A DNA stretch of 64,000 nt, taken from NCBI RefSeq assembly GCF_031844845.1, contig NZ_JAVRMB020000007.1, positions 1 to 64,000 of the forward strand, given 5' to 3'. The first letter of the stretch is position 1; the number at the start of each line of letters is the position of its first letter. Below, piece after piece: positions 8,494 through 17,107 of this stretch. Source of the stretch: Endozoicomonas sp031844845 (GTDB lineage Bacteria; Pseudomonadota; Gammaproteobacteria; Pseudomonadales; Endozoicomonadaceae). Under the pieces are notes generated by a model, which saw only the letters and a list, made by a program, of their open reading frames with translations, did not search any database and was not told the DNA's origin. The position numbers and the translations under genes are program-made.

Positions 8494-9081
8494 TCAGTCA
8501 GGGCACTGGAGCCATGCTACTTTTTTCAGATCGTAGTAATAACAGGCCTGGCCACCGCTGGGGCTGATATTAGCGTCTGTTTGTCGGTAAATGGGAAAGC
8601 GGCGATAGAGCTGTCCAGCCATTACCTGAAACTGGTCGTGCCCCATATAGCCCAGTCGTTGCTGTTCTGACAATCCAGCCAGTTTAAAGGGCTGATATTC
8701 GTCGTTTACCCGCTGCAAACCCTGCAGGTCAGGGTAGCTGCCACTACCGACAGAACGTGTCAGCAGAATCACTACCGGATAACCTGATGGCTCTGGCAAT
8801 AGCCAGAGTCGTTCCAGAGATCCATCACGTTCCAGTTCCAGATTCTGTTGTTTACTCTTGTTATGGAGAGGGTAATGGAGAGCGCTGTGCAGGGTGATTT
8901 GCAGGGTACCAATGGATTCTGGTTCATGCCCGGGGACGGTGACGCAGACTTCCACCTGACGGTCACGGGCTGACAGGCCCGGGCAGTCAGGTACTGTATC
9001 CTGCTGATTTTTCAGTGTGCCACAGGCAATAAGGGTGCCTGAAACGAACAGTGTCAGCAGTGGTTTCAGGCTTTTTTTCAA
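8494..9081 (-). CDS. Putative lipoprotein of unknown function downstream of cbrB
   Basis: The reading frame is open from 9153, overlapping cbrB, but a start at TTG 9081 (or TTG 9093) gives a clean lipoprotein signal: KKSLKPLLTLFVSGTLIAC, with the lipobox cysteine in LIAC. The mature part, about 175 residues, is not recognised. It is beta-rich and ends with an ACYYYDLKK stretch and several Cys (a CPGLSARD...VCVTVPG pair early, ACYYY and LQCPD late), suggesting disulfides in the periplasm. A resemblance to periplasmic inhibitor-type lipoproteins is only an impression. It begins 18 bases after the cbrB stop, so translation is probably coupled; no Shine-Dalgarno is seen. Confidence 0.65.
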   Translation of the reverse strand: MKKSLKPLLTLFVSGTLIACGTLKNQQDTVPDCPGLSARDRQVEVCVTVPGHEPESIGTLQITLHSALHYPLHNKSKQQNLELERDGSLERLWLLPEPSGYPVVILLTRSVGSGSYPDLQGLQRVNDEYQPFKLAGLSEQQRLGYMGHDQFQVMAGQLYRRFPIYRQTDANISPSGGQACYYYDLKKVAWLQCPD

Positions 9082-9098
9082 AAAAAGAGTCAAGAGAG

Positions 9099-10493
9099 TC
9101 AGGAGAGCAGGGTTTTCTTTCTGGGGATACCCAGTCTTTGACGTCTTTCCCATAGTGTTTTCCTGCTGATACCCAGTTTCTGGGCCAGCTCGGTTTCTGT
9201 CATCTGGTTCTGGTGTTCGAGGACAAAGCGCTGGAAATAGTCTTCCAGGGTCAGGCCATCGTGAAGTTCTTCAGCATCCGGTCGGAACAGTGTCTGTTTA
9301 ACCCTAACCTCTATATCCATATTTTCCAGTGTAATGATATTGTCTTCTGAAAGAATGACCGCCCGTTCGAGGGCATGTTCCATTTCCCGTACGTTGCCCG
9401 GCCACTGATACTGAGCAATCGCGGCCATGGTTTCTGGCGCCAGGGAGAAAAGTTCCAATCCCATTTTTTTACAGGTTTTGGCCAGCAGTTTTTCTGCCAG
9501 CATCAAAATATCATTGCCTCTTTCCCTGAGCGGAGGGATACGTAACTCAATCACTTTCAGTCGGTAATAAAGGTCCTCACGAAATTCATTCTGCGAAGCA
9601 AGCTGTTTGAGGTTTCTGTGGGTGGCGGCAATCAGGCGAACATCAACTGACAGGGACTGTACGGAGCCAACACGACGAATTTCACCTTCTTGCAGGACAC
9701 GAAGAAGCCGGGCCTGTGCTTCCAGGGGCAGCTCACCAATTTCATCCAGAAACAGGGTTCCGCCATTGGCCGCCTCAATCAGGCCGGTACGGGCTGAAGT
9801 GGCTCCGGTAAATGAGCCTTTTTCGTGACCAAACAGCTCAGACTCTATCAGTGATTCCGGAATCGCTGCGCAGTTGACACAAATCATCGGGCCATTGATG
9901 CGTCGACTGTTCTCGTGCAGGGCTTGGGCCACCAGTTCCTTACCGGTTCCGGATTCTCCCTGAATCAATACAGTGGCATCCGTAGGCGCTACTTTTGTGA
10001 TTTGTCGGAACAGTAGTTGCATACCATCACACTGCCCTAAAATACCATTGAATCCCTTGCCAGGCCGTTTCTCTTTATCGGTACTGGCAGCAACTTCCGA
10101 TTCAGCGGTAACCTTTGATGACGATTGTTTTTTTATCGCTTCAGCAACTCTCTGCAGCATTTCTGCATGGTCGAATGGTTTGGCAATATAATCCACAGCC
10201 CCTTGCTTCATGGAGGACACCGCCGAATTCAGGCTGGCGTAGCTGGTCATGATCAGTACGGGAATACCGTTCGCCAGATTAATCATTTCAGTACCCGGCT
10301 TGCCGGGAAGCCTCAGGTCACTGATGATCAGTGAATATTTATTCTGTGACGCAGCCTGTTGTTGAAGTTGTACTTCTGCCTCATGAACGGAGCCTGCCTC
10401 GGTAACCACATACCCTTGTCGTTCCAGTAAACGCCGCAATGATGCCCTGATAATCTCTTCATCTTCGACGATTAGTATCTGACCCTGACTCAT
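9099..10493 (-). CDS. cbrB: Sigma-54-dependent response regulator CbrB
   Basis: A 464-residue NtrC-family activator. The receiver domain (1-120) has Asp59 in SLIISDLRLPG as the phospho-acceptor and Lys105 in AKPF. The AAA+ domain has Walker A GESGTGKE (179-186) and the sigma-54 contact loop GSFTGA (226-231). A Fis-type helix-turn-helix (ELAQKLGISRKTLWERRQRL) ends the protein. The receiver and C-terminal sequences closely resemble Pseudomonas CbrB, and the upstream gene is a CbrA-type kinase whose stop overlaps this start by 4 bases. In Pseudomonas the pair controls carbon/nitrogen use through the CrcZ RNA; no crcZ-like gene or pcnB follows here, and a lipoprotein gene abuts instead. Targets in this organism are unknown. 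Confidence 0.88.
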   Translation of the reverse strand: MSQGQILIVEDEEIIRASLRRLLERQGYVVTEAGSVHEAEVQLQQQAASQNKYSLIISDLRLPGKPGTEMINLANGIPVLIMTSYASLNSAVSSMKQGAVDYIAKPFDHAEMLQRVAEAIKKQSSSKVTAESEVAASTDKEKRPGKGFNGILGQCDGMQLLFRQITKVAPTDATVLIQGESGTGKELVAQALHENSRRINGPMICVNCAAIPESLIESELFGHEKGSFTGATSARTGLIEAANGGTLFLDEIGELPLEAQARLLRVLQEGEIRRVGSVQSLSVDVRLIAATHRNLKQLASQNEFREDLYYRLKVIELRIPPLRERGNDILMLAEKLLAKTCKKMGLELFSLAPETMAAIAQYQWPGNVREMEHALERAVILSEDNIITLENMDIEVRVKQTLFRPDAEELHDGLTLEDYFQRFVLEHQNQMTETELAQKLGISRKTLWERRQRLGIPRKKTLLS

Positions 10494-13400
10494 GTCATAT
10501 CCCTCTGAAATTCCAAAGGCTGCTCCGCTATGCTGGAATCCGTAACCTTCGAGTCCGTGACGGATTCCGACTCATGGCGTGGCAGCGAGATGATGAAACA
10601 GGATCCTCGTCCTGTCACCGGGTCCAGCGGACTAACCACCTGAATACTGCCAAAGTGTTCTTCGATAATATTCCAGGTCAGTGCCAGACCCAGGCCTGTG
10701 CCTTTACCGGCCTCTTTTGTGGTGAAAAATGGCTCAAACAGTTTTTCCTGTATTGTTTTGGGAATGCCGTGTCCCTGATCTTCTACACAGATGGTCACTG
10801 TGTGCTGGTTGGCGGTGGTACTGACTGAAACAATGCTTTCAGAATCACTGGCAACCTCTGAGGCATCGGCTGCATTTTTCAGCAGATTGATAAACACCTG
10901 TTGTAATTTTTGACGATTACCGCTGATACAAAGGCCGTCAGAAGATAAATTACGGAATAGGATGTTGCTGTTCTTATGGTTCAATTGCAACAGGCTAATG
11001 GCTTCCTGAATCGTACTGTAAATTTCTACCGGCTCTGTGGACAGTGACCCGTTATCATCCCGCCGTTGCTGTCCGCCATTTTGTCCACTATGGGCATAGG
11101 ATACGAGGGTTTGCACAATACGACTCACCCTTTTGGTCTGCTCCAGTATCTGACGGGAACTGTGCTGGATATCCGGGTCCGATGAAAGGGCGCTCATTTC
11201 CTGGGCAAGGCAGTCAATACCGGTAATCGGGTTGCCAATTTCATGGGCCACTCCTGCTGCCAGCTGACCAATAGACGCCAGTCGTTCACTATGGAACAGC
11301 TGCTCTTCCAGCATTTGGGTTTCAGTCTGGTCTTCAAGTAGCATCACCTGGTTACCACCAGTACCGGAAACTGGTGCCTGTATTGATGCTTTGTGGAGGC
11401 TGAAATAGTGGATGGCACCCGCCATTTCGATACGGTGTTTGGTCAGGTGGTTTTCTGGAAGATGAATAAAATCACTCAGGATCTGGTTCCAGGGCGCAGG
11501 GATGGTTTTCAGGGGCATACCCAGGACATCTTCGGCAGCAATACCGGTCAATTCCGTCATTGCCTGATTCCACAGCATAACCTCACTAAGGCTGTTTAAT
11601 GGATCAGTTGCGGCGCTCTCAATAGAAGAATCAATTGAACAGACAGCCATTGGCAGGCTGTTCAGGGTATCTCTGTGATACCGTCTGAGGCTATCAAGCT
11701 CACCAGCAAGCCCCGTTAGTTTTGAATGATAGGCTTCCAATCGTGATTCCATAAAATGGATGTCTTTAGGTACATAATCATTTTCAACATCCAGCGGTAG
11801 AAAAGAATCAACAATTTCGTGGGCAACGGTCGGTCCCATGAGCCCGGACAGGTTTTTTTCAATGCGATCCCTGAGCCGTCTCAGTGAATGCGGCCGGTTA
11901 TCGTCCGGTCGCATGTTCAAATCGGTCAGTGCTTTATTGATCTCTGTTTGAGCGGCAACCGGACCAAGTGGCGCACTGAGCATTTCCTGAAATTCATAAG
12001 AGGAGCGGGCTTTGGGGATTTTGTACGGCTGTTGACTTACTTCCCGAACAAGACAGGCGGCAGCAGCATTGCTCTCTTCGTCAGACATTCTGGTAAAGCT
12101 GGAGATCAGATAAAACACCAGAACATTCACGAGCAAAGATGAGGTCGCAGCAATGTACCAGCCATCGTTGGTAATGGTGCCAAAGTTGACGCTACGAATA
12201 GGGAAAATCTCAAGCCCCATGGTCAAAGGCAGCATCAGGGTAAAGAACCAGACAGTGGTTCCTGACAGAATACCCAGAATTAGCCCTTTATGATTTGCCT
12301 TACCAATATACAGGGTAGCCAGGGTTCCCGGCAGCAGTTGCAGAGCGCCTACATAGGCGACAATGCTGAGGCTGTACATATCCACTTCATTATGGAGTAG
12401 CCGGTAAAAACCATAAGAGGCGAGAATGAGTGAGGTAATGAGCAGCCGTTTAACATTGGTCAGCCAGCGGTAAATATTCTTCTGGACCTGTACGGGTTCT
12501 TTGCTCTGGTGCAGGGGCAGAATAACGTGGTTAAGCAGCATAGAAGAGAGTGACAGTGAGGTTACGATAAACAGGCCGCTGGCGGCCGACAGGCCGCCGA
12601 TATAGGCGATAATGGTCAACCATCGACTGTCTAATGCCTGACCGATGGCCAGGGGAAAGTATTCCGGTGGGTATTGGTTGTCGATTTTTAAGCCAGCCCA
12701 GAGAATTAATGGCGTTGAGATGCTCAGCAGTAAAAGAAAGAATGGCAGTCCCCAGCTGGCGGTCAACAGGGCTTTCATATTGCGGTTTTCAGCGAACGTC
12801 ATATGGAACATATGGGGCATCACCACGGCAGAAGCAAAGAACATCAGCAGGGTGGTACGCCAGGGGCCATCGTCCAGGTGGGAGTTCATGCCGATGATCA
12901 CTTCGGAATTATCTTCCAGCCAGCTATTCAGGCCCGGTAATCCGTCAAAGATCTGGAAGATGACCACGATACCCAGCAGAGCCATGATGAGCAGTTTGAG
13001 CAAAGACTCAAAGGCGATGGCGACTACCAGCCCGTCATGCTGATGGCGACTGGCCAGGTGACGGGTGCCAAACATAATGGAGAGCAGTGTGACCATGATG
13101 CAAAAACCAAAAGCCAGTGTTTCCGGAGACGACTCCTCACTTAATAGATGGACACTGTCGGCCACTGCCTGAATTTGCAAAGCCAGCAGGGGAAAGCTGA
13201 TAAACAGCAAGAGCAGTGTACTGAGCGTCCCGGCAACGGGACTGCGAAAGCGAAATGCCAGGACATCGGCCAGAGAACTGAGCTGGTAGGTTGAGGTGAT
13301 TTTTAAAATCGGTATCAATAATACCGGTGCTAATAAAAAAGCGCCGCTGAGGCCAAAGTAGAATCCAAGAAATACATAGCCATCGTCGTTGGCTACGCCA

Positions 13401-13576
13401 ATGCTGCCGTAGTAGGCCCAGCTACTGGCATAAATACCAAGCGACAGAACGTAGGTAACAGGGTGATGAACGATCTTTTTCGGAATAATTCCGCGATCCG
13501 TAGCCCAGGCACAGAGAAACAGTACGCTGAGATAGACGACACTGACCAGAATAAGCTCTTCCAGTTCAAAGTTCAT
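10490..13576 (-). CDS. cbrA: Sensor histidine kinase with solute-symporter domain, CbrA
   Basis: About 1028 residues from the ATG at 13576. The N-terminal ~500 residues form a sodium:solute-symporter (SSF) domain with about 12-13 membrane helices. Then come a PAS-type segment (about 650-760), the H-box HEIGNP with His778, and an ATPase domain with NLLKNAAD, EDQGHGIP and GKGTGLGL. This SSF-kinase fusion is the CbrA architecture. The frame is open to a TTG at 13612, but MNFELEEL is preferred: it has GGGGTAAC upstream and lies inside the end of cbrX, the arrangement described for Pseudomonas cbrX-cbrA translational coupling. The stop overlaps the cbrB start by 4 bases. Whether the SSF part transports its ligand (histidine in Pseudomonas) or only senses it cannot be seen. 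Confidence 0.88.
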   Translation of the reverse strand: MNFELEELILVSVVYLSVLFLCAWATDRGIIPKKIVHHPVTYVLSLGIYASSWAYYGSIGVANDDGYVFLGFYFGLSGAFLLAPVLLIPILKITSTYQLSSLADVLAFRFRSPVAGTLSTLLLLFISFPLLALQIQAVADSVHLLSEESSPETLAFGFCIMVTLLSIMFGTRHLASRHQHDGLVVAIAFESLLKLLIMALLGIVVIFQIFDGLPGLNSWLEDNSEVIIGMNSHLDDGPWRTTLLMFFASAVVMPHMFHMTFAENRNMKALLTASWGLPFFLLLLSISTPLILWAGLKIDNQYPPEYFPLAIGQALDSRWLTIIAYIGGLSAASGLFIVTSLSLSSMLLNHVILPLHQSKEPVQVQKNIYRWLTNVKRLLITSLILASYGFYRLLHNEVDMYSLSIVAYVGALQLLPGTLATLYIGKANHKGLILGILSGTTVWFFTLMLPLTMGLEIFPIRSVNFGTITNDGWYIAATSSLLVNVLVFYLISSFTRMSDEESNAAAACLVREVSQQPYKIPKARSSYEFQEMLSAPLGPVAAQTEINKALTDLNMRPDDNRPHSLRRLRDRIEKNLSGLMGPTVAHEIVDSFLPLDVENDYVPKDIHFMESRLEAYHSKLTGLAGELDSLRRYHRDTLNSLPMAVCSIDSSIESAATDPLNSLSEVMLWNQAMTELTGIAAEDVLGMPLKTIPAPWNQILSDFIHLPENHLTKHRIEMAGAIHYFSLHKASIQAPVSGTGGNQVMLLEDQTETQMLEEQLFHSERLASIGQLAAGVAHEIGNPITGIDCLAQEMSALSSDPDIQHSSRQILEQTKRVSRIVQTLVSYAHSGQNGGQQRRDDNGSLSTEPVEIYSTIQEAISLLQLNHKNSNILFRNLSSDGLCISGNRQKLQQVFINLLKNAADASEVASDSESIVSVSTTANQHTVTICVEDQGHGIPKTIQEKLFEPFFTTKEAGKGTGLGLALTWNIIEEHFGSIQVVSPLDPVTGRGSCFIISLPRHESESVTDSKVTDSSIAEQPLEFQRDMT

Positions 13577-13742
13577 CAGCGTTACCCCGAATCTGGAGGA
13601 CAAAGCCCGCAACGATCAGAATGAACCAGAGAATCCAGGGTTGGTACCACTGCTCACCAAACGTAATCCACCACCCCATGATGGCGGGAGAAAAAAGGTA
13701 AATACCTATCACCAGAAGCAGAACGAGACGGTAGATATACAT
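13566..13742 (-). CDS. cbrX: CbrX-like small membrane protein overlapping cbrA
   Basis: A 58-codon ORF read by translating the minus strand from the ATG at 13742 to a TGA at 13566-13568. The product begins MYIYRLVLLLVIGIYLF, then SPAIMGWWI, a Trp-rich loop, a second hydrophobic helix (WILWFILIVAGFVL) and the tail IRGNADEL. Two membrane helices are predicted. Its last 11 bases overlap the start of cbrA, so ribosomes finishing cbrX could re-initiate there. This matches cbrX, the short ORF in front of cbrA in Pseudomonas (between gluQ and cbrA), both in position and, from memory, in sequence style. Its own Shine-Dalgarno is weak. Function beyond translational coupling is not established. Confidence 0.78.
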   Translation of the reverse strand: MYIYRLVLLLVIGIYLFSPAIMGWWITFGEQWYQPWILWFILIVAGFVLQIRGNADEL

Positions 13743-13829
13743 ATTACGTCGGTACAGTTTCGCGGTTGGGCAGTCATGGTAATGGTTATATGGATAAACC
13801 GCAAAAATGTTGTGGTTTTTTCTTTATCG

Positions 13830-14447
13830 TTAAAGAGTTAGCGTCTGTCGGAAGGTCAGATTGATTCTGGGTTCTACTGGTCTTGCTGTTTTTGTCAGGC
13901 AGTGTTGCCAGTATTTTTGGGTGCTCCCCGCCATTACCAGTAAAGACCCTGAAATCAGGTCACAAGTGTAAGGTGTCAGGTCTTTTCTGTATTTATGACG
14001 AAGTCGAAATCGTCGTGTTGCCCCCAGACTGAATGATGCGATAACCGGGTTCTCTCCCAGTTCAGGTTCATCGTCACTGTGCCAGCCATTACTGTCCTGA
14101 CCGTCTCGATAGAGGTTGATCAGAACGGAGTTAAAACGATGGCCACATATAGCTTCAATCTGTTGTTTAATAGAAATTATCGTCGGGTTCCACGGATGTG
14201 GGGATAGTGTCAGTCCGGAATATTGGTAGTTTGCATCAGAGTCTCCCATCCATACCTGAAGCCTGGGAATAGCAAGGGTTTTACCATAAAGTGTTATATG
14301 GTCCTGCTGCCAGGGTAATGTAGAGCGTAGTTCTGAGTAGAGCTGATGGCAGGTGGCTTCGGGTGCTATCTCAGGCCAGAAAAGCAGGCGGGCATCAGGA
14401 AGGTTGTGTGTCTGTGGAGGCGTCGAAATGGCAATAAACGTATTCAA
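13830..14447 (-). CDS. AlkB-like 2-oxoglutarate/Fe(II) dioxygenase
   Basis: A 205-residue member of the AlkB superfamily, closest in layout to the short ALKBH2/3-like DNA repair enzymes, which oxidatively remove alkyl groups from bases. Iron ligands are visible as His123 and Asp125 in GWHSDDEPE and His182 in YWQHCL. The 2-oxoglutarate-binding Arg194 and the family Arg200 are in EPRINLTFR. NLYRDGQDSNGWH and SFSLGATRRFRLR are typical core strands. It lies between the secreted orphan and cbrX on the same strand, 87 bases before cbrX, with no sign of a shared operon logic. DNA versus RNA or protein substrate is not decided by the sequence. Confidence 0.85.
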   Translation of the reverse strand: MNTFIAISTPPQTHNLPDARLLFWPEIAPEATCHQLYSELRSTLPWQQDHITLYGKTLAIPRLQVWMGDSDANYQYSGLTLSPHPWNPTIISIKQQIEAICGHRFNSVLINLYRDGQDSNGWHSDDEPELGENPVIASFSLGATRRFRLRHKYRKDLTPYTCDLISGSLLVMAGSTQKYWQHCLTKTARPVEPRINLTFRQTLTL

Positions 14448-14509
14448 TGTTGTGGGCTCCTGACTACTTATTTGAGCACCTGTGACAGTCTTGGGGAACG
14501 GTTTTTAAA

Positions 14510-14585
14510 TAACGGCTACATGGCAACGAACGCTACCCGAAAAAGCCGGACCCGCTTGCGCTTATGCGGGTAGCGGGCAACGGTC
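14510..14585. repeat. G+C-rich palindromic repeat, heptad type (degenerate family A copy)
   Basis: An inverted repeat of the form CGCTACCCGAAAAAGCCGG ... GCGGGTAGCGGGCAACGG with an internal CTTGCGCTTATGCG turn. The same core recurs at 16564, 21364, 41700, 52736 and 56740. The flank TTTTTAAATAACGGC resembles the ends of the family A element. It lies between the alkB-like start and the stop of the 251-residue orphan. It may act as a transcription terminator or protein-binding palindrome; no ORF. Confidence 0.65.
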
Positions 14586-14593
14586 TTAACAAG

Positions 14594-15349
14594 TTATAAC
14601 CCGGGCGAATCGTACGTTACCCAGTAGATCATTTCTCCCGGACAGTCGCTGCCCAGAACATCTTCCATAATGTTATTGAGTTTTAGTTTGCCTATTTTTT
14701 CCAGCCACTGGTCGTCATCTATTTTTTCTTCCAGCAACCAGCTGGGTACAGACTGACTGTCAGAGTTATACCAGGCCACAGGAAAACGCATATCTCTGGG
14801 CAGGCGATTGCGCTTCACGCTCAGTGATGCATCACATCGTACTACCATACTATCAGCTACCTGCTGACGTTTACGCAGGTATTTGGTGGACTCTTTGGCG
14901 TATTTTTCCTCGTATGGGCTCATCAACTCTTCATAGCGGCTTTCCAGGCAATGGTCGTAGGCACGGCTGATGTCGCCGTTTTCATAACCCATAATGCCAC
15001 AGGCTTCGGTAACCCGATTTTTAATATCCCGGCTGAGTTCTTCATACCAGGAGGCATTAGGTCCAAGCACTCTTTGCGCTTCAAGGGTCGCAACAAAGAT
15101 CAGGTTTTCATCCGGTGTAAAACAGGATGAAATGTTTTCTGTATGGACTGGTGCTTTAGTGCTTATAGAAGGCTCCTGACGGATAATTTGTTCCCGGGTT
15201 CGTCTGGCTGCATTGCAGAAATCAGAACTTTCTGCAGCAGGGCTGTCAGAAACTATGCCCGGAGAGGCAAAAGCCAACGTATTGGCCATCAGGTTGAAAG
15301 AGAAAAAGGAAAGAGCAGCTACAAGAGCTGCTTTGAGGACTATCGACAT
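14594..15349 (-). CDS. Secreted protein of unknown function
   Basis: No family recognised. Started at the ATG at 15349, which has AAGGAGCG six bases upstream; the frame stays open for 24 more codons but without a better site. The 251-residue product begins MSIVLKAALVAALSFFSFNL, a Sec signal peptide with likely cleavage near MANTLAFA. The mature protein has several Cys (SSDFCNAARR, SSCFTPDEN, TEACGIMGYENGD, DHCLESRYEE, RCDAS, SDCPGE), suggesting disulfides, and is helical in the middle with a charged ESRYEELMSPYEEKYAKES segment. It is on the same strand as gluQ, 299 bases downstream of it with no gene in between. Confidence 0.7.
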   Translation of the reverse strand: MSIVLKAALVAALSFFSFNLMANTLAFASPGIVSDSPAAESSDFCNAARRTREQIIRQEPSISTKAPVHTENISSCFTPDENLIFVATLEAQRVLGPNASWYEELSRDIKNRVTEACGIMGYENGDISRAYDHCLESRYEELMSPYEEKYAKESTKYLRKRQQVADSMVVRCDASLSVKRNRLPRDMRFPVAWYNSDSQSVPSWLLEEKIDDDQWLEKIGKLKLNNIMEDVLGSDCPGEMIYWVTYDSPGL

Positions 15350-15648
15350 ATTCGCTCCTTGAACACATCTTTTTCGGACCCATCTCCAGATACCACGAGG
15401 TACTGGATGCATTTTATTCACACTTTATTCAATCATGTATAACATGTTCAGCGGGTCAGGGGTAGGCTCTTGATTCAAACCGCAACGAGCGCAACATTCG
15501 TTGTTATGATCCAAGGCTCAAGCTGCCTTTATGCAAGTCCCAAACACAATGCATTACTTTGAAAGCAGAGAAATGATTGCATTATTGCGACCTAAAGACC
15601 CGCACACAGCGAGTATGGCAAGGCTTGCTGTGTTCGTTGTGTTTTTTT

Positions 15649-16554
15649 TCAACTGTCCTGTAATATCTCCTGCTTGCCTCGAATGTTCGTAAAAGACCAG
15701 TTCTGAATACCCCAGTTCAGGATCTCCTCAACTGAACTCATCATAAGGTCAGACTTCGGTTGAAGGCCCAGTGCAGCGAATGCCCTGATGAGTATTGGGC
15801 GAGGGTTGTCCAGGGGGATGGCAGGCGCATGATTCTGTTTACTGAGTTTGTTGCCGCTACTTTGGGTAATGACTGGAATATGGGCATGGTCCGGATGTGG
15901 ATAGTCCAGCTGACTCTGCAGATAAAGCTGTCGGGGAGTTGAGTCCAGAAGGTCTACACCTCTGACGATATGAGTGATCCCCTGAAAGTGATCGTCAACG
16001 CAGACGGCCAGCTGATAGGCATACAGGCCATCCTTCCGTTTGAGAATAAAGTCGCCAAGAGCGCTTAAATCAAACGACTGCTCACCTTGAATACGATCCC
16101 GGAACTGAATGATTTTATCGTTACACAGAAGTCTCAGTCCATGGGGTTGGTTGGGGATGTCGTGGCGCTTTCGACAATAACCCGGATAGACGCCATTCAG
16201 TCCGGCAAGTCGTTTGCGGGTGCAGGTACAGGGGTAAAGTTTCTTTTCACGCAGCAGTTTATTCAGTGTTTCATCGTAGGCTTCGCTGCGGTTACTTTGA
16301 AAAAGTACACTGCCATCCCATTGCAGGCCATAGGCTTCCAGTGTATTAAGGATGAGGTCTGCAGCACCTGGCTGCTCTCTTGGGGGGTCAATATCCTCCA
16401 TACGTACCAGCCATTTTCCTTGATGGACACGGGCATCCAGATAGCTTGCCAGAGCGGCAACCAGTGAGCCAAAGTGCAGGGGGCCGGATGGGGAGGGAGC
16501 AAAACGTCCGATGTAGGGTTTGTTGTAGATAGGGGTGCTCAGTGTGTCGCCCAT
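15649..16554 (-). CDS. gluQ: Glutamyl-Q tRNA(Asp) synthetase
   Basis: A 301-residue truncated GluRS paralogue that attaches glutamate to queuosine at position 34 of tRNA-Asp. The class I HIGH-like motif is in APSPSGPLHFGSLV near residue 25. The zinc site is supplied by CTCTRKR and YPGYCRKR, and the KMSKS-like motif is GNKLSKQN. It lacks the anticodon-binding domain, as the family does. It lies downstream of dksA on the same strand, the usual dksA-gluQ pairing, with a palindromic repeat (16564-16662) in the 109-base gap. queG at 20208 supplies the last step of queuosine synthesis used by this modification. Confidence 0.95.
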   Translation of the reverse strand: MGDTLSTPIYNKPYIGRFAPSPSGPLHFGSLVAALASYLDARVHQGKWLVRMEDIDPPREQPGAADLILNTLEAYGLQWDGSVLFQSNRSEAYDETLNKLLREKKLYPCTCTRKRLAGLNGVYPGYCRKRHDIPNQPHGLRLLCNDKIIQFRDRIQGEQSFDLSALGDFILKRKDGLYAYQLAVCVDDHFQGITHIVRGVDLLDSTPRQLYLQSQLDYPHPDHAHIPVITQSSGNKLSKQNHAPAIPLDNPRPILIRAFAALGLQPKSDLMMSSVEEILNWGIQNWSFTNIRGKQEILQDS

Positions 16555-16563
16555 GGGGAATGA

Positions 16564-16662
16564 TATGAACGTTGTCCGCTATCCGTTGTTCGACGCCCGC
16601 TCCCCGAAAAGGCCGGGTAGGCTTACGCTTTTACGGACAACGGGAAGCGGACAACGGGCTGG
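16564..16662. repeat. G+C-rich palindromic repeat (heptad type)
   Basis: Left arm GAACGTTGTCCGCTATCCG..., right arm ...ACGGACAACGGGAAGCGG, around a CTTACGCTTTTACGG turn. Arms show the 7-base rhythm shared by all copies of this family. It fills the gap between the dksA stop (16664) and the gluQ start (16554), so it may trim or attenuate dksA-gluQ read-through. Confidence 0.75.
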
Positions 16663-16663
16663 A

Positions 16664-17107
16664 TCATTTACCCAGCTGTCTTTCCTTGATCTCAGCCAGT
16701 GTTTTGCAGTCAATGCAAAGTGTGGCTGTTGGCCTGGCTTCCAGACGACGAATGCCGATTTCTACACCACAACTATCGCAGAAACCATAATCATCTTCTT
16801 CGATTCGGGTCAGAGTACTGTCGATTTTCCTGATTAGTTTACGCTCGCGGTCACGGGTTCTCAGTTCAAGACTGAACTCTTCTTCCTGACTGGCGCGATC
16901 AGCAGGGTCCGGGAAGTTCGCGGCATCATCCTGCATATGGTTCACTGTACGATCCACTTCTTCCATCAATTCCCGCTTCCAGTTCAGCAGGATCTTGGTG
17001 AAGTGAGCAACCTGTGGCTCATTCATATACTCTTCCCCTGCCTTTTCCAGGTAGGGAGTAAATGATTTGAGCAGATTGCCTGTATCCGCGTTTTTCTGTG
17101 CTGACAT
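16664..17107 (-). CDS. dksA: RNA polymerase-binding transcription factor DksA
   Basis: A 147-residue DksA that binds the RNA polymerase secondary channel and works with ppGpp. The coiled-coil tip NFPDPADRASQEEE contains the two conserved acidic residues (DPAD). The zinc finger is CDSCG...CIDC near residues 115-138. The N-terminal MSAQKNADTGN tail and length match the full-size protein, not a short paralogue. It is first in the dksA-gluQ pair; 446 bases separate it from the divergent sfsA. Confidence 0.96.
   Translation of the reverse strand: MSAQKNADTGNLLKSFTPYLEKAGEEYMNEPQVAHFTKILLNWKRELMEEVDRTVNHMQDDAANFPDPADRASQEEEFSLELRTRDRERKLIRKIDSTLTRIEEDDYGFCDSCGVEIGIRRLEARPTATLCIDCKTLAEIKERQLGK

Noticed and set aside
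13641..13841. 66-residue plus-strand ORF
   Set aside because: It is antisense to cbrX, which has clear membrane-protein character and conserved context; the plus ORF has none.
16535..16837. 100-residue plus-strand ORF across the gluQ/dksA gap
   Set aside because: It translates the palindromic repeat and the antisense of dksA.
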